From Liriodendron chinense (lineage: Eukaryota > Streptophyta > Magnoliopsida > Magnoliales > Magnoliaceae): 64,000 nucleotides of DNA. Of this stretch, positions 21,990 through 34,749 are shown piece by piece. The notes under the pieces were generated by a model, which saw only the letters and a program-made list of their open reading frames with translations, was not told where the DNA came from and did not search any database. Position 1 is the first letter of the stretch; every line of letters begins with the position of its first letter. The position numbers were made by a program, and so were the translations under genes. The stretch is taken from NCBI GenBank assembly GCA_003013855.2, contig ML058453.1, forward strand, positions 5,697,861 through 5,761,860, in the 5' to 3' direction.

Positions 21990-23580
21990 GTATACCATGC
22001 CTAGTACCCCAAAATATAATAGTATATTTGAGATATGAAATGAAACCCTAAAGGATATAGTTAGGTCCATGATTAGTAATTCCACCCTTCCAGAATTACT
22101 GTGAGGTGATGCCTTAAAGATAACAACCAACGTCTTTAATTGAGTTTCGACTAAAGCTGTTAGTAAGACTCCATATGAAATGTGAACAAAAAAGAAACTG
22201 AGTATAAATCACCTCCACATATGAGTTTCCACTGCTAAAGTAAGGATATATAACTCACAGAAAAGAAAATTCGATCCAAGGACTATTAGTGGTTATTTTA
22301 TTATCTATTCTAGAAGGTCGAAGGAATTTAGATTTTATTGTCTTTCTCATACTCCAAGAATATATGGATCAAGGATTGCAAAATTTCTTCAAGACATTGA
22401 TAACAGTGCGCAACTTAAAAACTGTCTTTAAGGTGAATAGGGTAACTGATCTGATATTAGTTATAGGGACGATTAATCTATTCCTCATTCCACAAATGAG
22501 AAATTCATGGTAGATCAATTATAGGCTCCACAAGACATTCCCACAATTAAAGAATCACCTAATAAAAAATAAGTGTTATTACGTAGATCTGTTAGGAAAA
22601 AAAATTAACGATACCCAACGGTTACGTTATGTATCTTTAGAAGCATGAGTTTGACATATGTGTGGAAGACGGCTCCAATTCTTGCAAACAAACCAAACAA
22701 AGTAGTAGCTCCTTCCAACGGATCAATGCCATGAAAGATAACAAAAGTCTATAAAAGATAACAATGTTTGGGATTTTGTCGAATTACCCAAAGAGGTTGT
22801 ACCGATTAATTATGAATATGTTTATAAAATCAAATGGGATGCAAAGGGGAAGATTAAAAGACAAAGCCCGATTAGTTACTAAGGGATTTACTAAAAAAAG
22901 AAAGGCATTGCTTTTAAAGAGACTTTCTCATTAATATTATCTAGGAAGGACTCCTTCAAAATTATTATCAAACTAGTGGCTCAATACAATCTTGAGTTAC
23001 AACAGATGGACGTAAACACCACATTTTCCAATTAAGAATAAAAGGAGAGCGTGTATATGCTATAACCAGAATGTTCAATATTTATGGATCTAAACATCTA
23101 GTATGTAAGCTAAAAAAATTCATTTGTAGTCTAAAGCAAGCATCACATTAGTGATACTTAAAATTTTACGAGGACATTCGTTGATGTGCAAGTAATGGAA
23201 TGACGCACAATGCCAAGGGATTCAATCACATAAATTCAAAATGAAAGATCTTGGAGTCACATCATTTGTCATAGGTATAAAAATATACCATAATAGAGTA
23301 AGAGGTATTTTGAAATTATCCAAAAGACGTACATTAAAAGGATACTTAACAGATACAACATGCAGAGTTGTGCACCAAGATAGGCTTGCTCCTATCGTTA
23401 AGGGTGACAAGGTTAGCCTTTTACAATGTTTTAAGAATGATCTTAAAAGGAATCGAGTGTAGGATATTGCATATGCATTTATAGTAGGAAGCATTATGCA
23501 TGCGTGGGTCTGCACTCAATCTCATATAGCATTTATAGTTGGAATGCTTGGGAGACACACGTTGAATCCTGTAACGTCCT
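21990..23580 (+). pseudogene. Decayed Ty1/copia pol (integrase to reverse transcriptase)
   Basis: Conceptual translation with many stops shows integrase (ETLKDIVRSMISNSTLPE, STKAVSKTPYE), then reverse transcriptase pieces: VWDFVELPKEVVPINYEYVY, ARLVTKGFTKKKG, LELQQMDVNTTF, FKMKDLGVTSFVIGIKIYHN, and DIAYAFIVGSIMHAWVCTQS. The order is that of a copia polyprotein. Frame breaks are frequent; gag, RNase H and LTRs are not seen. It runs directly into gypsy sequence near 23600-23660. Confidence 0.85.
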
Positions 23581-23659
23581 GTAAATTTGCGTACTAGAAA
23601 CCCGAGGACGTACTCGAGCGGTGACGCCAAAAAAATTGTACACCTAGAATTGTCTCCTT

Positions 23660-24035
23660 CTGGGTGTGAGCATTGTTGCGAAACATATGGCAGACCAAAT
23701 CATAAATATACACGCTGACATTCAGGATAAATTGTACGCATCCAGCGATAAATACAAGGAAATTGCGGACAAACATCGGTGTCCAAAGGTGTTCAACAAG
23801 GGTTGTGACGTAATGGTTCATCTATGCAAGGAGAGATTTCCGACTAGGACGTACAAAAAACTGAAGAATAAGAAGAGCGGCCCAATACCAATGCTTCGTA
23901 AGACCAATAAAAATTCATATGTCATTGATCTTCTTGAAAACATGGAGATCTCATGCGTGTTCAATGTAGGGGATCTGTACGAGTATCATGAATCGAAGTT
24001 GGATGATAACTCAGGAATGAGTTTTTCACCAGTGG
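23660..24035 (+). pseudogene. Gypsy integrase C-terminus, block 2 copy
   Basis: The frame contains KHMADQIINIHADIQDKLY, DKYKEIADKHRCPKVF, VMVHLCKERFPTRTYKKL and VIDLLENMEISCVFNVGDLY, a typical gypsy integrase tail. It is the paralogue of 45700-46036 in block 3 and ends at the same polypurine/LTR junction, so the element was present before the blocks duplicated. All upstream pol is missing here. Confidence 0.85.
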
Positions 24036-24547
24036 AGGGCTGTCAATGGACCGAGTTGGCCCGAAGGGCTTTCGGGCCTAGCCCGCCTTGGGTCAAGCTT
24101 AGACTAGAGTATTAGGCTATAAGCCTATTTTTCAAATGGGCTAGACTTAAACTATAAGCTCGACTGGGCTGTTTTTCAAATGGGCTAGACTTAGACTGGG
24201 CTGTTAAAAACCCATAAGCCCAGCCCTACCCGAATATATTTTTTTAATTTAAAATTTAAATTAAAATATTTTTCCCCTTTTAAAATTTAAATTTAACACA
24301 AATTTTCTTCAAAATTTCATATCCCTCCTAAAGCTTCTTTTATTCTCTGTAGTGTTGATGAATTTTTTCATATATGAAAAAACATAAGATTAAAGGATAA
24401 TTTCTCTCTCTATATGAAAGTTAGGGCTTGGGCTACACTAATGTGGCTTATCACTGGCTCAGGTCGAATTTGGGCATGTGTAAAGGGAGGTGGGCCAAGT
24501 TTGAACAGAGCTTGACCTGGCCCTAACCCAGCCCATTGACACCCCTA
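24036..24547. mobile_element. hAT-like MITE inside the gypsy LTR start
   Basis: The ends are AGGGCTGTCAATGGACC on the left and, as reverse complement, AGGGGTGTCAATGGGCTGGG on the right. Block 3 lacks it (46030-46090). About 50 bp of the LTR start were lost at the insertion, so no clean target duplication remains. The interior repeats GGGCTAGAC / TTTTCAAATGG. Confidence 0.65.
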
Positions 24548-25055
24548 ACCAAAGGAAGGAGCCGAAAAGAAATTGACAAAACTTAGCCTAGCTCGATCAA
24601 TCGACCAATCGAGTCGACTGATCAAAATTCTGCCAGAAATTTCAAATTGTTGCTGGAAGCCTTTCAACCGATTGAACGATCAAGTCGACTGATCAAAATT
24701 CCGCCAAAAATTCTAGATTGGTCGCTGGACAATTTTTGGCGACCAATTGACTGATCGGTCAACCAATCGATCGATCGAGTCGACCGATCGACGCTCTGGT
24801 CGATGGACTGATAGAAACTTGCACGTTTCTCGATTTTGTTTCCTTATTCGTTTTAATTTCTCCTAATCACGTCTTAGGGTTTGTTTAGGGTTATTTAAGT
24901 ATGCAAAACTCGTTACTTTTCATAATTCAATCAATAAAATTCTTAAAATTTTCTTTATAATTTCTTTCACGGATTCGAGACTCTCTTGTAAATTCAAGAG
25001 GGCCTCCTGGATTAAAGGTCTTTATCATTTGAGGAAGATGGCGGTGATCATACTC
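24548..25055 (+). mobile_element. Gypsy 3' LTR remainder, block 2
   Basis: It aligns with the LTR 46037-46544 of block 3, sharing CCAAAGGAAGG at its start, GTTTAGGGTTATTTAA and TTTATCATTTGAGGAAG, and ends ACTCAACA. Many short CGATCGA / TCGACTGATC palindromic motifs fill 24590-24800. Sequence after it (GTCTTTCCCTGCG) equals the host sequence flanking the block 3 LTR. Confidence 0.8.
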
Positions 25056-25154
25056 AACAGTCTTTCCCTGCGGCAGAGCCTCACAAGCAAACTCTTTTTT
25101 TTCAGGTAAGCTGCCCCAACTCAGATGGTGCTCTTTTGATCGGTTGCAAGTACA

Positions 25155-25572
25155 ACTAGGGCTACCAATTGACCAGGTTTGCCCAACGGGCTTCCTGCGT
25201 GGCCTTTGGGCTGGAATACTAGGCCTGAGGACCAGGATCTAAAAGTTAAGCCTATCTAATTAACGGGCCAAATGCAGATCTGTCTTTTAAGCCCATCAGC
25301 TTAGGCAAGCCCGTTTATGATTCCAATGGCATTTTTCTCATATACCAAGCATAACGGGGCACAATTAATAAACAGATCTTGCGCAAGGTGGCTGAGCTGG
25401 GGCTTGGACTGGAAGTGGGATCTGCTCGCTGTGCATAATCATCATGGCGGACCGCAGGGCTTTTGTTTTTCCCAATCATAGGCCCAGAGGCCTATGTTTT
25501 ATTTTGTGGGCAGGGCTTGGACAACCATCTGCCAAGCCCAAGCCCAGTTGTTGACAGCCTGATGTACCATAC
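25155..25572. mobile_element. hAT-like MITE shared by blocks 2 and 3
   Basis: Left end AGGGCTACCAATTGACCAGG and right end CCCAGTTGTTGACAGCCT are degenerate inverted repeats of the TAGGGCTGTCAATTGG type. The copy at 51413-51840 sits at the same paralogous site, so insertion preceded the duplication. Confidence 0.55.
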
Positions 25573-26039
25573 TTGATCTTTGTGGAACCCACCAAGCAGT
25601 GAGTGTTACATTCACACCCACTGGTGCTGTCAGCTGCGAGTATATTTCACCAGTTTCTAATCAGACCGCGTTATTGAAACTCCGCGGAGTCTACCAACTA
25701 GGCAAGGACCTAAACCCCTAAAACCCTTTGTAAAACCACACCTAAACCTGTAAGTTGGTGAGCTGTAGACCCCCCGGAGATTCCGATCAGGGGTTCATTG
25801 ACACCTGATGAACAGGTGGTTGGAATATACTCACACCATGTTGGGCCCACACAAACCTATGTATAGTTGGCGTCCCCTTCTCACTTTCCTTGTTGTGTGG
25901 CCTATCTGTGTAGTAGATCCAGATCATTTCTGCCCCAGGTCGTAACGTTGAGGGCTCACCTGATGGAAGGAGTGGATGTAGCACACGCAATGCCGTTGGG
26001 CTCATAGATCCGGGGTGTTGTAGGCAGGCTCAGATTCAG

Positions 26040-26185
26040 CCGTGACCCTCCGTTACCAACCTGCTATTTGGATTTGCCTCGTTTCTGGGCTCATTTCCTA
26101 AAATGAGTTGACAAAATGGAACACCTGGATAAAACACGTGCATTATAGTGGGCCACAGAGCTTTTTCCAGCATCAACCAGTACGG
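26040..26185. mobile_element. Internally deleted foldback element
   Basis: Only the right half (TTGGATTTGCCTCG...GTGGGCCACAGAG) remains. The paralogous block 3 copy at 52310-52745 is complete, so most of the element was deleted in block 2. Positions 25573-26040 are shared flank with no gene. Confidence 0.6.
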
Positions 26186-26198
26186 AGGTGTACCGGAG

Positions 26199-26721
26199 GT
26201 GGCGGATTAGGTGCCCTGTCCTCAACCAAGTCCGTGCGGCTCTTACTGTGGAGTCCACCTTGATGTATTTATTCAGTATCTACCCCATCCATCTATTTTT
26301 CCACTATCATTTTAGGTCATGAGCCCAAAAATAAAGAATATCCGAATCTCAGGTGGACCATACTATAGGAAACAGTGGTTATGGACGCCCTACCATTAGA
26401 AACTTCTTAGGGCGCACCGGAATGTTTCGATAGTATTTAATTGCCATCCAACCTGCTGATAAGGTCACATAAAACTGGATGAACGGAAAAAATAAATATC
26501 AGCTTGATCCCAAGACTTTTGTGGCTCATTAATGGTCAATCACCACTGTTTCCTTTGGTATGGTCCACCTGAGAATTGGATCTGCTCCATTTTTTGGATC
26601 ATGCACCAAATTTAACTGAAAAAATGGATAGACGGCTTGGATATAGAATACATATATCAAGACAGCCCACGGTGAGGCTGCACCGTCTTGGGTGAGGCCC
26701 GGCAGCATCTAATCCGCTCCC
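26199..26721. mobile_element. Foldback MITE with GCGGATTA-type ends
   Basis: Left end GGCGGATTAGGTGCCCTGTC and the reverse complement of the right end, GAGCGGATTAGATGCCG, are inverted repeats. The block 1 counterpart (9738-10245) lacks the left end. Confidence 0.65.
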
Positions 26722-27672
26722 AATACTCGAGGCGTCACCATTAAATCCGAGACCGTTGAATTTGCTGCAATTCGAAAACGTGCTGTGGAGAATTCCGTAC
26801 AACTGAGCCGATGTTGAAGACAATTAAATCACATGCCTTAGCACATTCATTAGCGGGGAGAGGAACCAACGAATGCAAGAAAGGCCAAAATCCTCATTTT
26901 AGTTCATTTTGCTACTTTAGCAGCTCAGGATACAGCGTATCTCTTTCTACTGGGGCCCACATGCTAAAGATGGACTGAGGATATGAACCGTCCATATTGT
27001 AGTTACTATAAAAAAAATAAGCAATTACCATTTGATCACCCATCAATAATTATTCAAACCCTTTACTTTTAGAGTTGAATGTAAGCCATTTGAAATTACT
27101 TTTAATGGGTTATAAATTGCATACAGATGGTGATTATCACAACTATACTGTCAGTGTTATTTTCTGAAGATGGCCCTAATTATAACATAGATTCCACAGC
27201 GTAGACGCTCTGAATCACTAGTCCACTCAGCAATTGGGCGCCAGTGGTGCTAAGTTGTGACTCCTGAAATTCCTCATTTTCATTTTCTTTATTTCTTATC
27301 ATTTTCTATTACAGTGGAATTTAAATTGATGGCTCACGATTGAAACATATGCTTTGATGGCTGACGGCAGAAACTCATGCTGATCGCTAATCTTGGCCAT
27401 CAGTTCTCCCCACTGAATCTCGACCCTTGAGATTTTCATCTTCCACTATCTTGAAGGGCAAAATATGGATGTTTGGGATCATCGGATCACATAGTTTGCC
27501 GACCATGGGTTAATTAGGTGGTGGTGTCTCTCTCCTGCCACATCATCTATACGCGTAAGCTTCCTGGCATTCTAATCCTAAGTAAGATGGCCCAAATAAA
27601 AAAACATTGGTCAACATCCTACCTTAAAAAAATAATAATAATAATAAATAAATAAAGAGATTGCAAGCATCT

Positions 27673-28588
27673 TGTTGGAAAAGCCTTCAAACTGTGCTCT
27701 GACAATGTCCCTAGACTGTCATGACCGGTCGGACAGTGGGGGCCGACCGGTCGGCTATGGAGGCTGGCGTGACGATTTTAGTGTGTTTTCTCCTCTGGAT
27801 TGTTTTTCATTGGTCCGATTGGTCGGCCATGGGGTCCGACCGATCAAGACCGATCAGCTGTATACGCGGTTTCTTACGCAGTTATACAGATCTGCGTAAG
27901 TTATTTCTATTTTCGAATTGTTTGCTATATATATAGCATGTATTCAGACTTAGATGATATCCTAAGGTGTCTAAGGTGTCCTAAGTGTATTAGAAAGAAG
28001 GGAAAGTGTTTTGAGAGAGAGAGAGAGAGAGAGAGCTTGGGTTTTCTCTGGGTTTTCCTTGGTTGTGGGCTGTCAATCTCTGTAATCTTCTGAATCATAG
28101 TGGATCACTTTATGCCGTGATTTTTTACCCGTTGAAAGGTTTTTCCACGTAAAATTGGATTGTCTCTTGTGGTTGAATGGTTGTGTGATTGGTTGCATTG
28201 TATTGCTTGTTAGATTCCAATATTCTGTTGTGTTGTTGTTAGGCTTTTGCTTACGCTGCCAGTGTTCTATTCCTAACAAATGGTATCAGAGCTAAGGTTG
28301 GGGTGGAGTAAAATTCAGATATTAGACGAGAACATGGGATCAAGCACGAGGTTCAAAGGAGATAAGTTCTTCGGCAAAAATATCTTCGAACTATGGAAGG
28401 TGAAGAATGAATCCCTCCTAGTTCAGTAAGAGTTTGACGAAGCTTTTGGAAAGCGACTTGACGCAATGGAAGAGGATGAGTGGATGAAGCTCGACAAAAA
28501 TGTCAAAATCTCGATTTTGTTGTGTCTTACGAATGATATCCTCTATAATGTCATGAAGGAGAAGACTGCGGCTGATACGACGTAGAGT
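27673..28588 (+). mobile_element. Truncated copia element: 5' LTR, primer-binding site, partial gag
   Basis: The LTR 27673-28278 (606 bp) starts TGTTGGAAAAG and ends CCTAACA. It contains GACCGGTCGG palindromes and a GA tract (about 28013-28035). TGGTATCAGAGC at 28281-28292 is a perfect initiator-Met primer-binding site. Gag starts at ATG 28334: TRFKGDKFFGKNIFELWKVK, an in-frame stop TAA at 28427-28429, then DEWMKLDKNVKISILLCLTN and VMKEKTAA. The element is cut at about 28588, where it joins the Mutator-type element, and host sequence equal to about 10740-10980 of block 1 has been lost. Confidence 0.85.
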
Positions 28589-29630
28589 GGGTATTGGGCC
28601 CACCAAGACCTTGTTAGGGATGGACAGTCTAGATAGGGCTTCTGTGGGGCCACTAAGATCTCTGTTTATTCATGCAATCCATCCATTTTGGAAAGCAGGC
28701 CCACCATGATTTATGTATTTTATCCATTCCGTCCATCTATTTTAATAGATAACTTTAGGCCTGAAGCCCAAAAGTTAGCATATCAAAAGCTCAAGTGGAC
28801 CATACCATAAGAAAAGTGTGAACTGAATGTCTGCCGTTGAAAATTTCTTAGGGGCATAGACGTTTTAGATCAAGCTGATATTTGTGTTTTCCCTTCATCC
28901 ATGTCTGTGTGATCTCATGAACAGCTAGCTTGGATGACAAATAAACATCACTATGGGCCCTAGGAAGGTTTCAACGGTCGAAATAATTATCCGACTTTTC
29001 CTGTGGCATGGTCCAATTGAGCTTTGGACATGCTTCGATTTTAGGCTCAGCCTCTAGAATGAGCTGGAAAAGCATATGGTCCGCGTGGAAAAACCACGTA
29101 CATTCATAGTGGGCTCAGTAGAGTTTAATTACTCAGTACGATAGGAGCTTACTGAGTAAAACCCCCTAGGAAACCTGATTTCTCTACTTTGACAGGAACA
29201 TTTTAAAGAAATAGCTAAAAAGTAAAAAAGAGGAAAACTGAAGGCTAACTGGAACACACCACACCAAGCATTGGTGACGATGACTTGCACCATTGAAACT
29301 AGGCCCACTAAGATGTTTATTTGCTATCCAATCTGTTCATAAGGTCACATATACCTGGATGAAGGGAAAACATAAATATTACCTTGATCCAAAACTTCTA
29401 TCACCCCAATAGATTTTCAACGGTAAACATTCAATCCCAACTATTTCCTATGGTGTGGTCCAGTTTAGCCTTTGATTTGCCACTTTTTTGGGCTCATTCC
29501 TTAAAATGATCTTTCAAAATGGATGGACAGTGTGGATGAAACACATAATCACAGTAAGCCCCCACAGAGCCCCTGCAAGCACCGTCCATCTCTAATTAGG
29601 TCCTGATGGGAGGAGTACGCAATCCTCGCG
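28589..29630. mobile_element. Block 2 copy of the 1-kb Mutator-type element, left end lost
   Basis: It is the paralogue of 10974-12023, with right terminus GTACGCAATCCTCGCG and the target copy TTTGCTGAA at 29632-29640. The left terminus was removed at the copia junction. Confidence 0.75.
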
Positions 29631-30012
29631 CTTTGCTGAATGAAGCAAAGTGGACCGAATTTCTTTTCGGGGTGGGGGTCCAGATGTCCCTCTTCCTCAT
29701 CATCAATGTGGAACCACTCATCTGAAGCACGTTTGTATTGGCGAGGGTAATGAAGACCGTTCCTGGGTGACTCCTAAGTCCTAACGATTAGGAAAAGAGA
29801 AAGTTCCTGGTCGCAACAAGTGTGTGGATTTTAATACAACTGGTGGGCTCCGCAGATAATATTGGGTATTATGTGTGGTAGAGCATGTGCAATATATATA
29901 TATGTATGGTGATGGTCAAGGGCGGCGGCTGATGAATGCAACTAAGTTGTTATTTTTCTTCATAAAATCTGAACTGTCCAAATTTTCGTCCTAGTCCACA
30001 ATGCTATTGTAA

Positions 30013-30015
<3 letters not shown>

Positions 30016-30052
<37 letters not shown>

Positions 30053-30065
30053 TAGTCTATATAAA
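30016..30065 (+). promoter_or_regulatory. (CT)n tract and TATA box of PUP copy 2
   Basis: TATATAAA lies at 30058-30065, 124 bp before the ATG. A pure CT run (about 30016-30047) directly precedes it; copies 1 and 3 have only short CT-rich stretches there. The CCAAT box of copies 1 and 3 is changed to CCACAAT here (about 29996-30002). Confidence 0.65.
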
Positions 30066-30181
30066 CCACTCTCCTCTTACCATCCAAAATCACTCAAGAC
30101 CGTAGCATTGAGTCTCCTGCTCTTCTCTAAACACCTCTTTCATAGTTGAGAAAGCAGTGTAGAAAGAGTGGGAATTGAGCC

Positions 30182-31790
30182 ATGGCCATGAACATTGAAG
30201 GCATTGAGAGGATGGAGCATGGAGTTTCAGAATCCTCATCACCAAAGGAAACCCACAAACGCACTGTCAAATGGTGGCTCATTGCCCTCAACTGCATCCT
30301 CACCGGGATAGGGACCATCTGCGGCCCACTGCTTCTACGGCTTTACTATCTCCACGGCGGGAGTAGGAAATGGCTAACCAGCTCGTTGCAGACAGCCGGT
30401 TTCCCCATCCTCCTCATCCCACTCTCCATTGTCTACATGCGTGAACGGGCTCGGGGGATGCAGTTCCTGTTGGAGCCCAAGCTCTTTATATCGAGTGTGG
30501 TGATTGGACTCCTCATGGGTCTCGATAACTTCATGTATTCGATGGGTTCTTCGTTCCTTCCCGTCTCCACATCATCTCTACTCTTCGCCACTCAGCTCGT
30601 TTTCACCGCATTCTTCGCTTTCATCATCGTGAAGCAGAAATTTACTTCCTATACCATCAATGCCGTGGTGTTGATGACTCTCGGGTCCGTGTTGCTTGGT
30701 ATTCGCAAGAGCGGTGACCGTCCTGCGAATGTAACCAACGGGGAGTATTTGCTGGGTTTCATCGTCACTCTTGGGGCCGCCGCGTTGCTGGGATTCGCAT
30801 ATCCATGCATCGAGCTCTCCTACGCCAAGGCCAGGAAAGCCATCACTTATCCGGTTGTGATGCAGTTTCAGTTCTTCACGACCTTGTCTGCCACCATTTT
30901 CTGCGTTATTGGGATGATTATTAACAAGGATTTCCAGGTAAGGAACCATTTAGTCATATCTTGCTACTGGGACTTATGTACGCATGTGGGCACATGTTTC
31001 TGAGATCCAAGCCATTCATCTGCGTCAGCCCTACCACACTTTGTACAGAAGATGTGGTAGGTTAAATAAATTAACCGAGGCAACTGTACTTTTTTTATCA
31101 GTTTAATATCCAAAGATGTGGGCGATCGGCCCACATGATATTAAAATAATATCTTGTGGGCCCACCACAACAGCTTGCTAGTAGGACCCATGGGCCGGCT
31201 GCAACCCTACAGAAAATAATACATGTGTGGCCTGCAAGAAGATTAAACTGGCCTTACCCAGGGTGATGAATCCACACAATGAGTGGCAAGGATCGGATGC
31301 TCATCTGCCATGTCAGCATGTGATTTTCTTTAATGTTTGAACCCTTTCTTCTTCTGTCTTTTCGAGAAAGGTGGGAGTACACCACCCCTAACTTTGTTGG
31401 CAAAACTGAAGAACGAGCCAAGTGAATTGTTCTAACAATTTGCATCTTTCATATATGCAGGCCATTTCAAGGGAGGCAGCAGAGTATGAACTTGGGGAGG
31501 CCAAGTACTACGTGGTGCTGGTTGGGATTGCTGTTGGGTTTCAGATGATATTCGTGGGAACTCTGGGCCTCGTCTTCTGCATTTCAGCTCTCTTCGCTGG
31601 CATTCTCAGCGCCACTCTCCTCCCTTTCACAGAGATAGCAGGGGTCATCTTCTTCAAAGAGAAGTTCACAGGAGAGAAGGGAATGGCCCTGGCTCTCTGC
31701 CTTTGGGGCTTCACCTCTTATTTCTACGGTTCCTACAAGTTGAACAAGAAGCAGCCAGCTCAAGAAGAAGAAGAAGAAGAATCCAAGTAG
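30182..31790 (+). CDS. PUP: Purine permease family transporter, copy 2 (two exons)
   Basis: Closest paralogue of copy 1: about eight substitutions in the 252 codons of exon 1 (for example MRERA for MHERA, KFTSYT for KFTAYT, GAAALLG for GAAGLLG). Exon 1 is 30182-30937 and exon 2 is 31461-31790; the 523-bp intron uses GTAAGG and TATATGCAG in phase 0. The protein has 361 residues with all family landmarks of copy 1, and the tail is KKQPAQEEEEEESK, lengthened by GAA repeats. It is a predicted multi-span plasma-membrane uptake carrier for purines or related compounds; substrate unknown. Nothing in the coding sequence suggests loss of function. Confidence 0.93.
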
Positions 31791-34560
31791 CCCTAAAAAT
31801 CAAACACAAGCAAAAGCAGAGGTGGAATTTGTTTCAAAACAAGATGCGTGTGCATCGTCTTAATTAGTGCATCCATGTTTTGTAACATCTACTCGGCCGC
31901 CCTCCTTTCTTGATTTATATCGTTTCTCCTTCTTTTGTAATTTTTTTCTCCTAAAATGAAACATAAATATGTAACTCTGAATATTGAGATGTATTTATTT
32001 TCAGGTGAAAGTGCAACCATATTCACGTATCAAAATTTCATACAGCTTCATCCCTTGGTTAAAAGAAGATCACCCAAGCAGTGTGGTTTTCGGGCCTGAC
32101 CCATTATTTACACTGTCCAGGTGCATGTCTCTATCCATTGCAGAAGTCAGATATTTGGTCCGTTCTGCATTTTCTTTGGGGAGCTTATGATACTCTGCCT
32201 GACGACACTTGATACTCACGCACACATTATCTCGAATTAAACCAACTAAATTTCGTACCCACTGTTGCTTAGCATAGTCCCGAAGCTAGATTAACTGAGC
32301 AATCCTTACCTCTTATTATTGGACACTCGTTTTTGATGATTGGATATTTTCTGGGTCTGTCCCAATTTTAAGTTCCCTGTTCCCTGTTCACATACCATGA
32401 ATAAAATTTGCTTTTCCAAAAAAAAAAAAAAAAAAAAAAAAAACCTTGAAATATACAAACATCAGTCGACGGTTTCCATCCAGTACTGTAGACAAAACAG
32501 GAAGCTTGGTTCCATTAGATAGGTATTTTTGTCACTGGGATGAATTTATTTTGTTGACTTTGTGACCATGTCTAAAACAAAAATTATTAGAAATTTTTAG
32601 AGCTAACCGTAAATAGACAATTAATAGGTGGAGAATTGTAATTACACTGTTGCTATAGATGCTTGACTGTTAATTCCTCAAAAGAACGTGAGCTGTTTGT
32701 ATGTGGCTAGCGTTTCTTCATAGTATAAATATCTTTTCAATCTTCCATACCTTTGTTTTGTTGAGTCTTCAAGGGCAGATACTTCATACCTATGTTATGG
32801 CCTGTATTGGTTGAATGTGAACAACTGTTTTATTTCTTCTGGTAATCACTGTCTTTAGGCTGCAAATAGACATTCCAGGTTGCCTCATCAAGATTATTCA
32901 TTAAGGATAGTCCTTAGAGATTGTCATCCATGATAGGACTTGATTCACCAATGGTCTAGATTATTAAAACATGGGCTTCAACGGTTAAAATTGAGAACTA
33001 GTGCATAACATGTAAAGAAACTGACTAATGTCAGAGTACCTGCGGGGCTTCACCTTTTGGTAAGGGTCACGATTGTTTGCGTAATATTTCATTTTAAATT
33101 TGGTGCATAGTATCATGAAATTTCATGTTATTTGGTGCACCCAAACACACCATTAAAAAAATAAAAGAGAAAAAGAAAAAAAGCACACCCAAAAGAGCTG
33201 AAATATGAGGTTCTGATATTGATAAATTTTTTATTTTGATGGAAAACCATGTTCACGTGAAAGTGAAAATTTCTACAACATTGTCCTTTGGTTATAAGTG
33301 GTTTGTACAAGACACATGTGTGACCACTGATCGACACGTAAAATATCCGAACCTGTTCATAAGGAGGTTCACCTGTTCATATCCAGGTCTAACCGTGCAG
33401 ATGGCCATATGAAACATCAGGCTGCTAGGATAATCCTGACAGCTGGTTTTTATGGAAAGCAGTTAAAAGAAGCCCAGATCCAGACTAATTGGAAAGTCGT
33501 AAGGTACGGTTACATGGGAATAGTGATGCGACTAAGACCCATTACTTTGATTGATTCTACTTGGGGAAGATTTTTTCAAAATAAAAGGCACAGCCATTAA
33601 AATTAAAATTAAATAAATAAATAAAAACAGTAGATTTGGTATTGATGCAGCCTGCCATTCTAATGAGAAGGAAAACATCGGAGCAAAGAGATGCCGAGCT
33701 ATGTGAGAAGGAAACTTCAAGATACAGGTTTATCACTCACCCACAAATTGTAAATTTGTCAAGACCAAAGCTTTAGGAAGAAAAAAATAAAAATTCTACT
33801 CAAGAAGATTTCATTCAAAATGTTCGGGTGCCCCCATGCATTTTTCTCTCCATGTTTATAACGAAAATAGTAAGGAGCTCGCATTAAATTGCTCACAAAT
33901 TACCTAAACACTTAAATGTCATTACACAAGTTTTTAAAATACTTTAATTTTCCAGTACATTGTATTGCTAGCAACGAAGAGGCTTATTGCTTACTCTCAT
34001 TGGAAACATTATATTGAGGGAAATGAAGCTTCTTAATATCTTTCATTGGAGGCATTATAGTGCTGAAAATAAAGAGGCTTCTTAATTTCTCTCATTGGCA
34101 TTCTTGTTGCAATACTTGGTTGATGACCTAGATTGACCGATTCCTCTGATGGCCCACTATCAAGTACTGATGCTGTTGTGTTTGTGCACATGTGCGTCAA
34201 GGTTTCAGAATGCCACTCAACTCGACTCAGAAGTCCTTGGAGTGTAGTTGAGTAACTCCAAAGTCTGTGCACATGTGCGCAATACTTTTTTTTTTTCTTT
34301 TTTCTTTTTTTAACTCGAGCAAGACTTTTTAAGTGCATCCTTTGTGCATTTTAATGTGTTATATATCCACCATGATGTACGTAGGACATAAAATGTATAT
34401 ATCATGTTTGCCCTCTCATGTCCTCCTTGGTGCTAAGAAAATCAGCCAATCCAAAACTCACGTCGGTCATGTTAGAATTTTATGCACCACTATGGCATTG
34501 GTTTTTTTTTTTTTTCTTTTTTCTTTTTTTTTTTTTTAATTTTACAACCTAGCAAACAAG
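31791..34560 (+). other. 3' flank of PUP copy 2, no gene
   Basis: This is the most complete flank copy. Parts recur at 14160-15835 (copy 1), 56933-57265 (copy 3), 1725-3240 and 1-545. A long A run sits at about 32420-32442 after AATAAA, and T-rich runs occur at 34288-34310 and 34500-34540. Confidence 0.75.
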
Positions 34561-34749
34561 TGTGAATTATAGGCATCATGTAGGCCATAACAATTTCTCA
34601 CAAAATAGGACAACCTGGGAGAAAACGACAGACAAAACAAACATGGAAACCCAGGCCAATTGCAAAACCAAACCACTACAACAATCAATGATCTCAATCA
34701 CTAAAACAAAATTGAAGATAAACTCAGGGAATCCAAGTTCCTCAGATCG

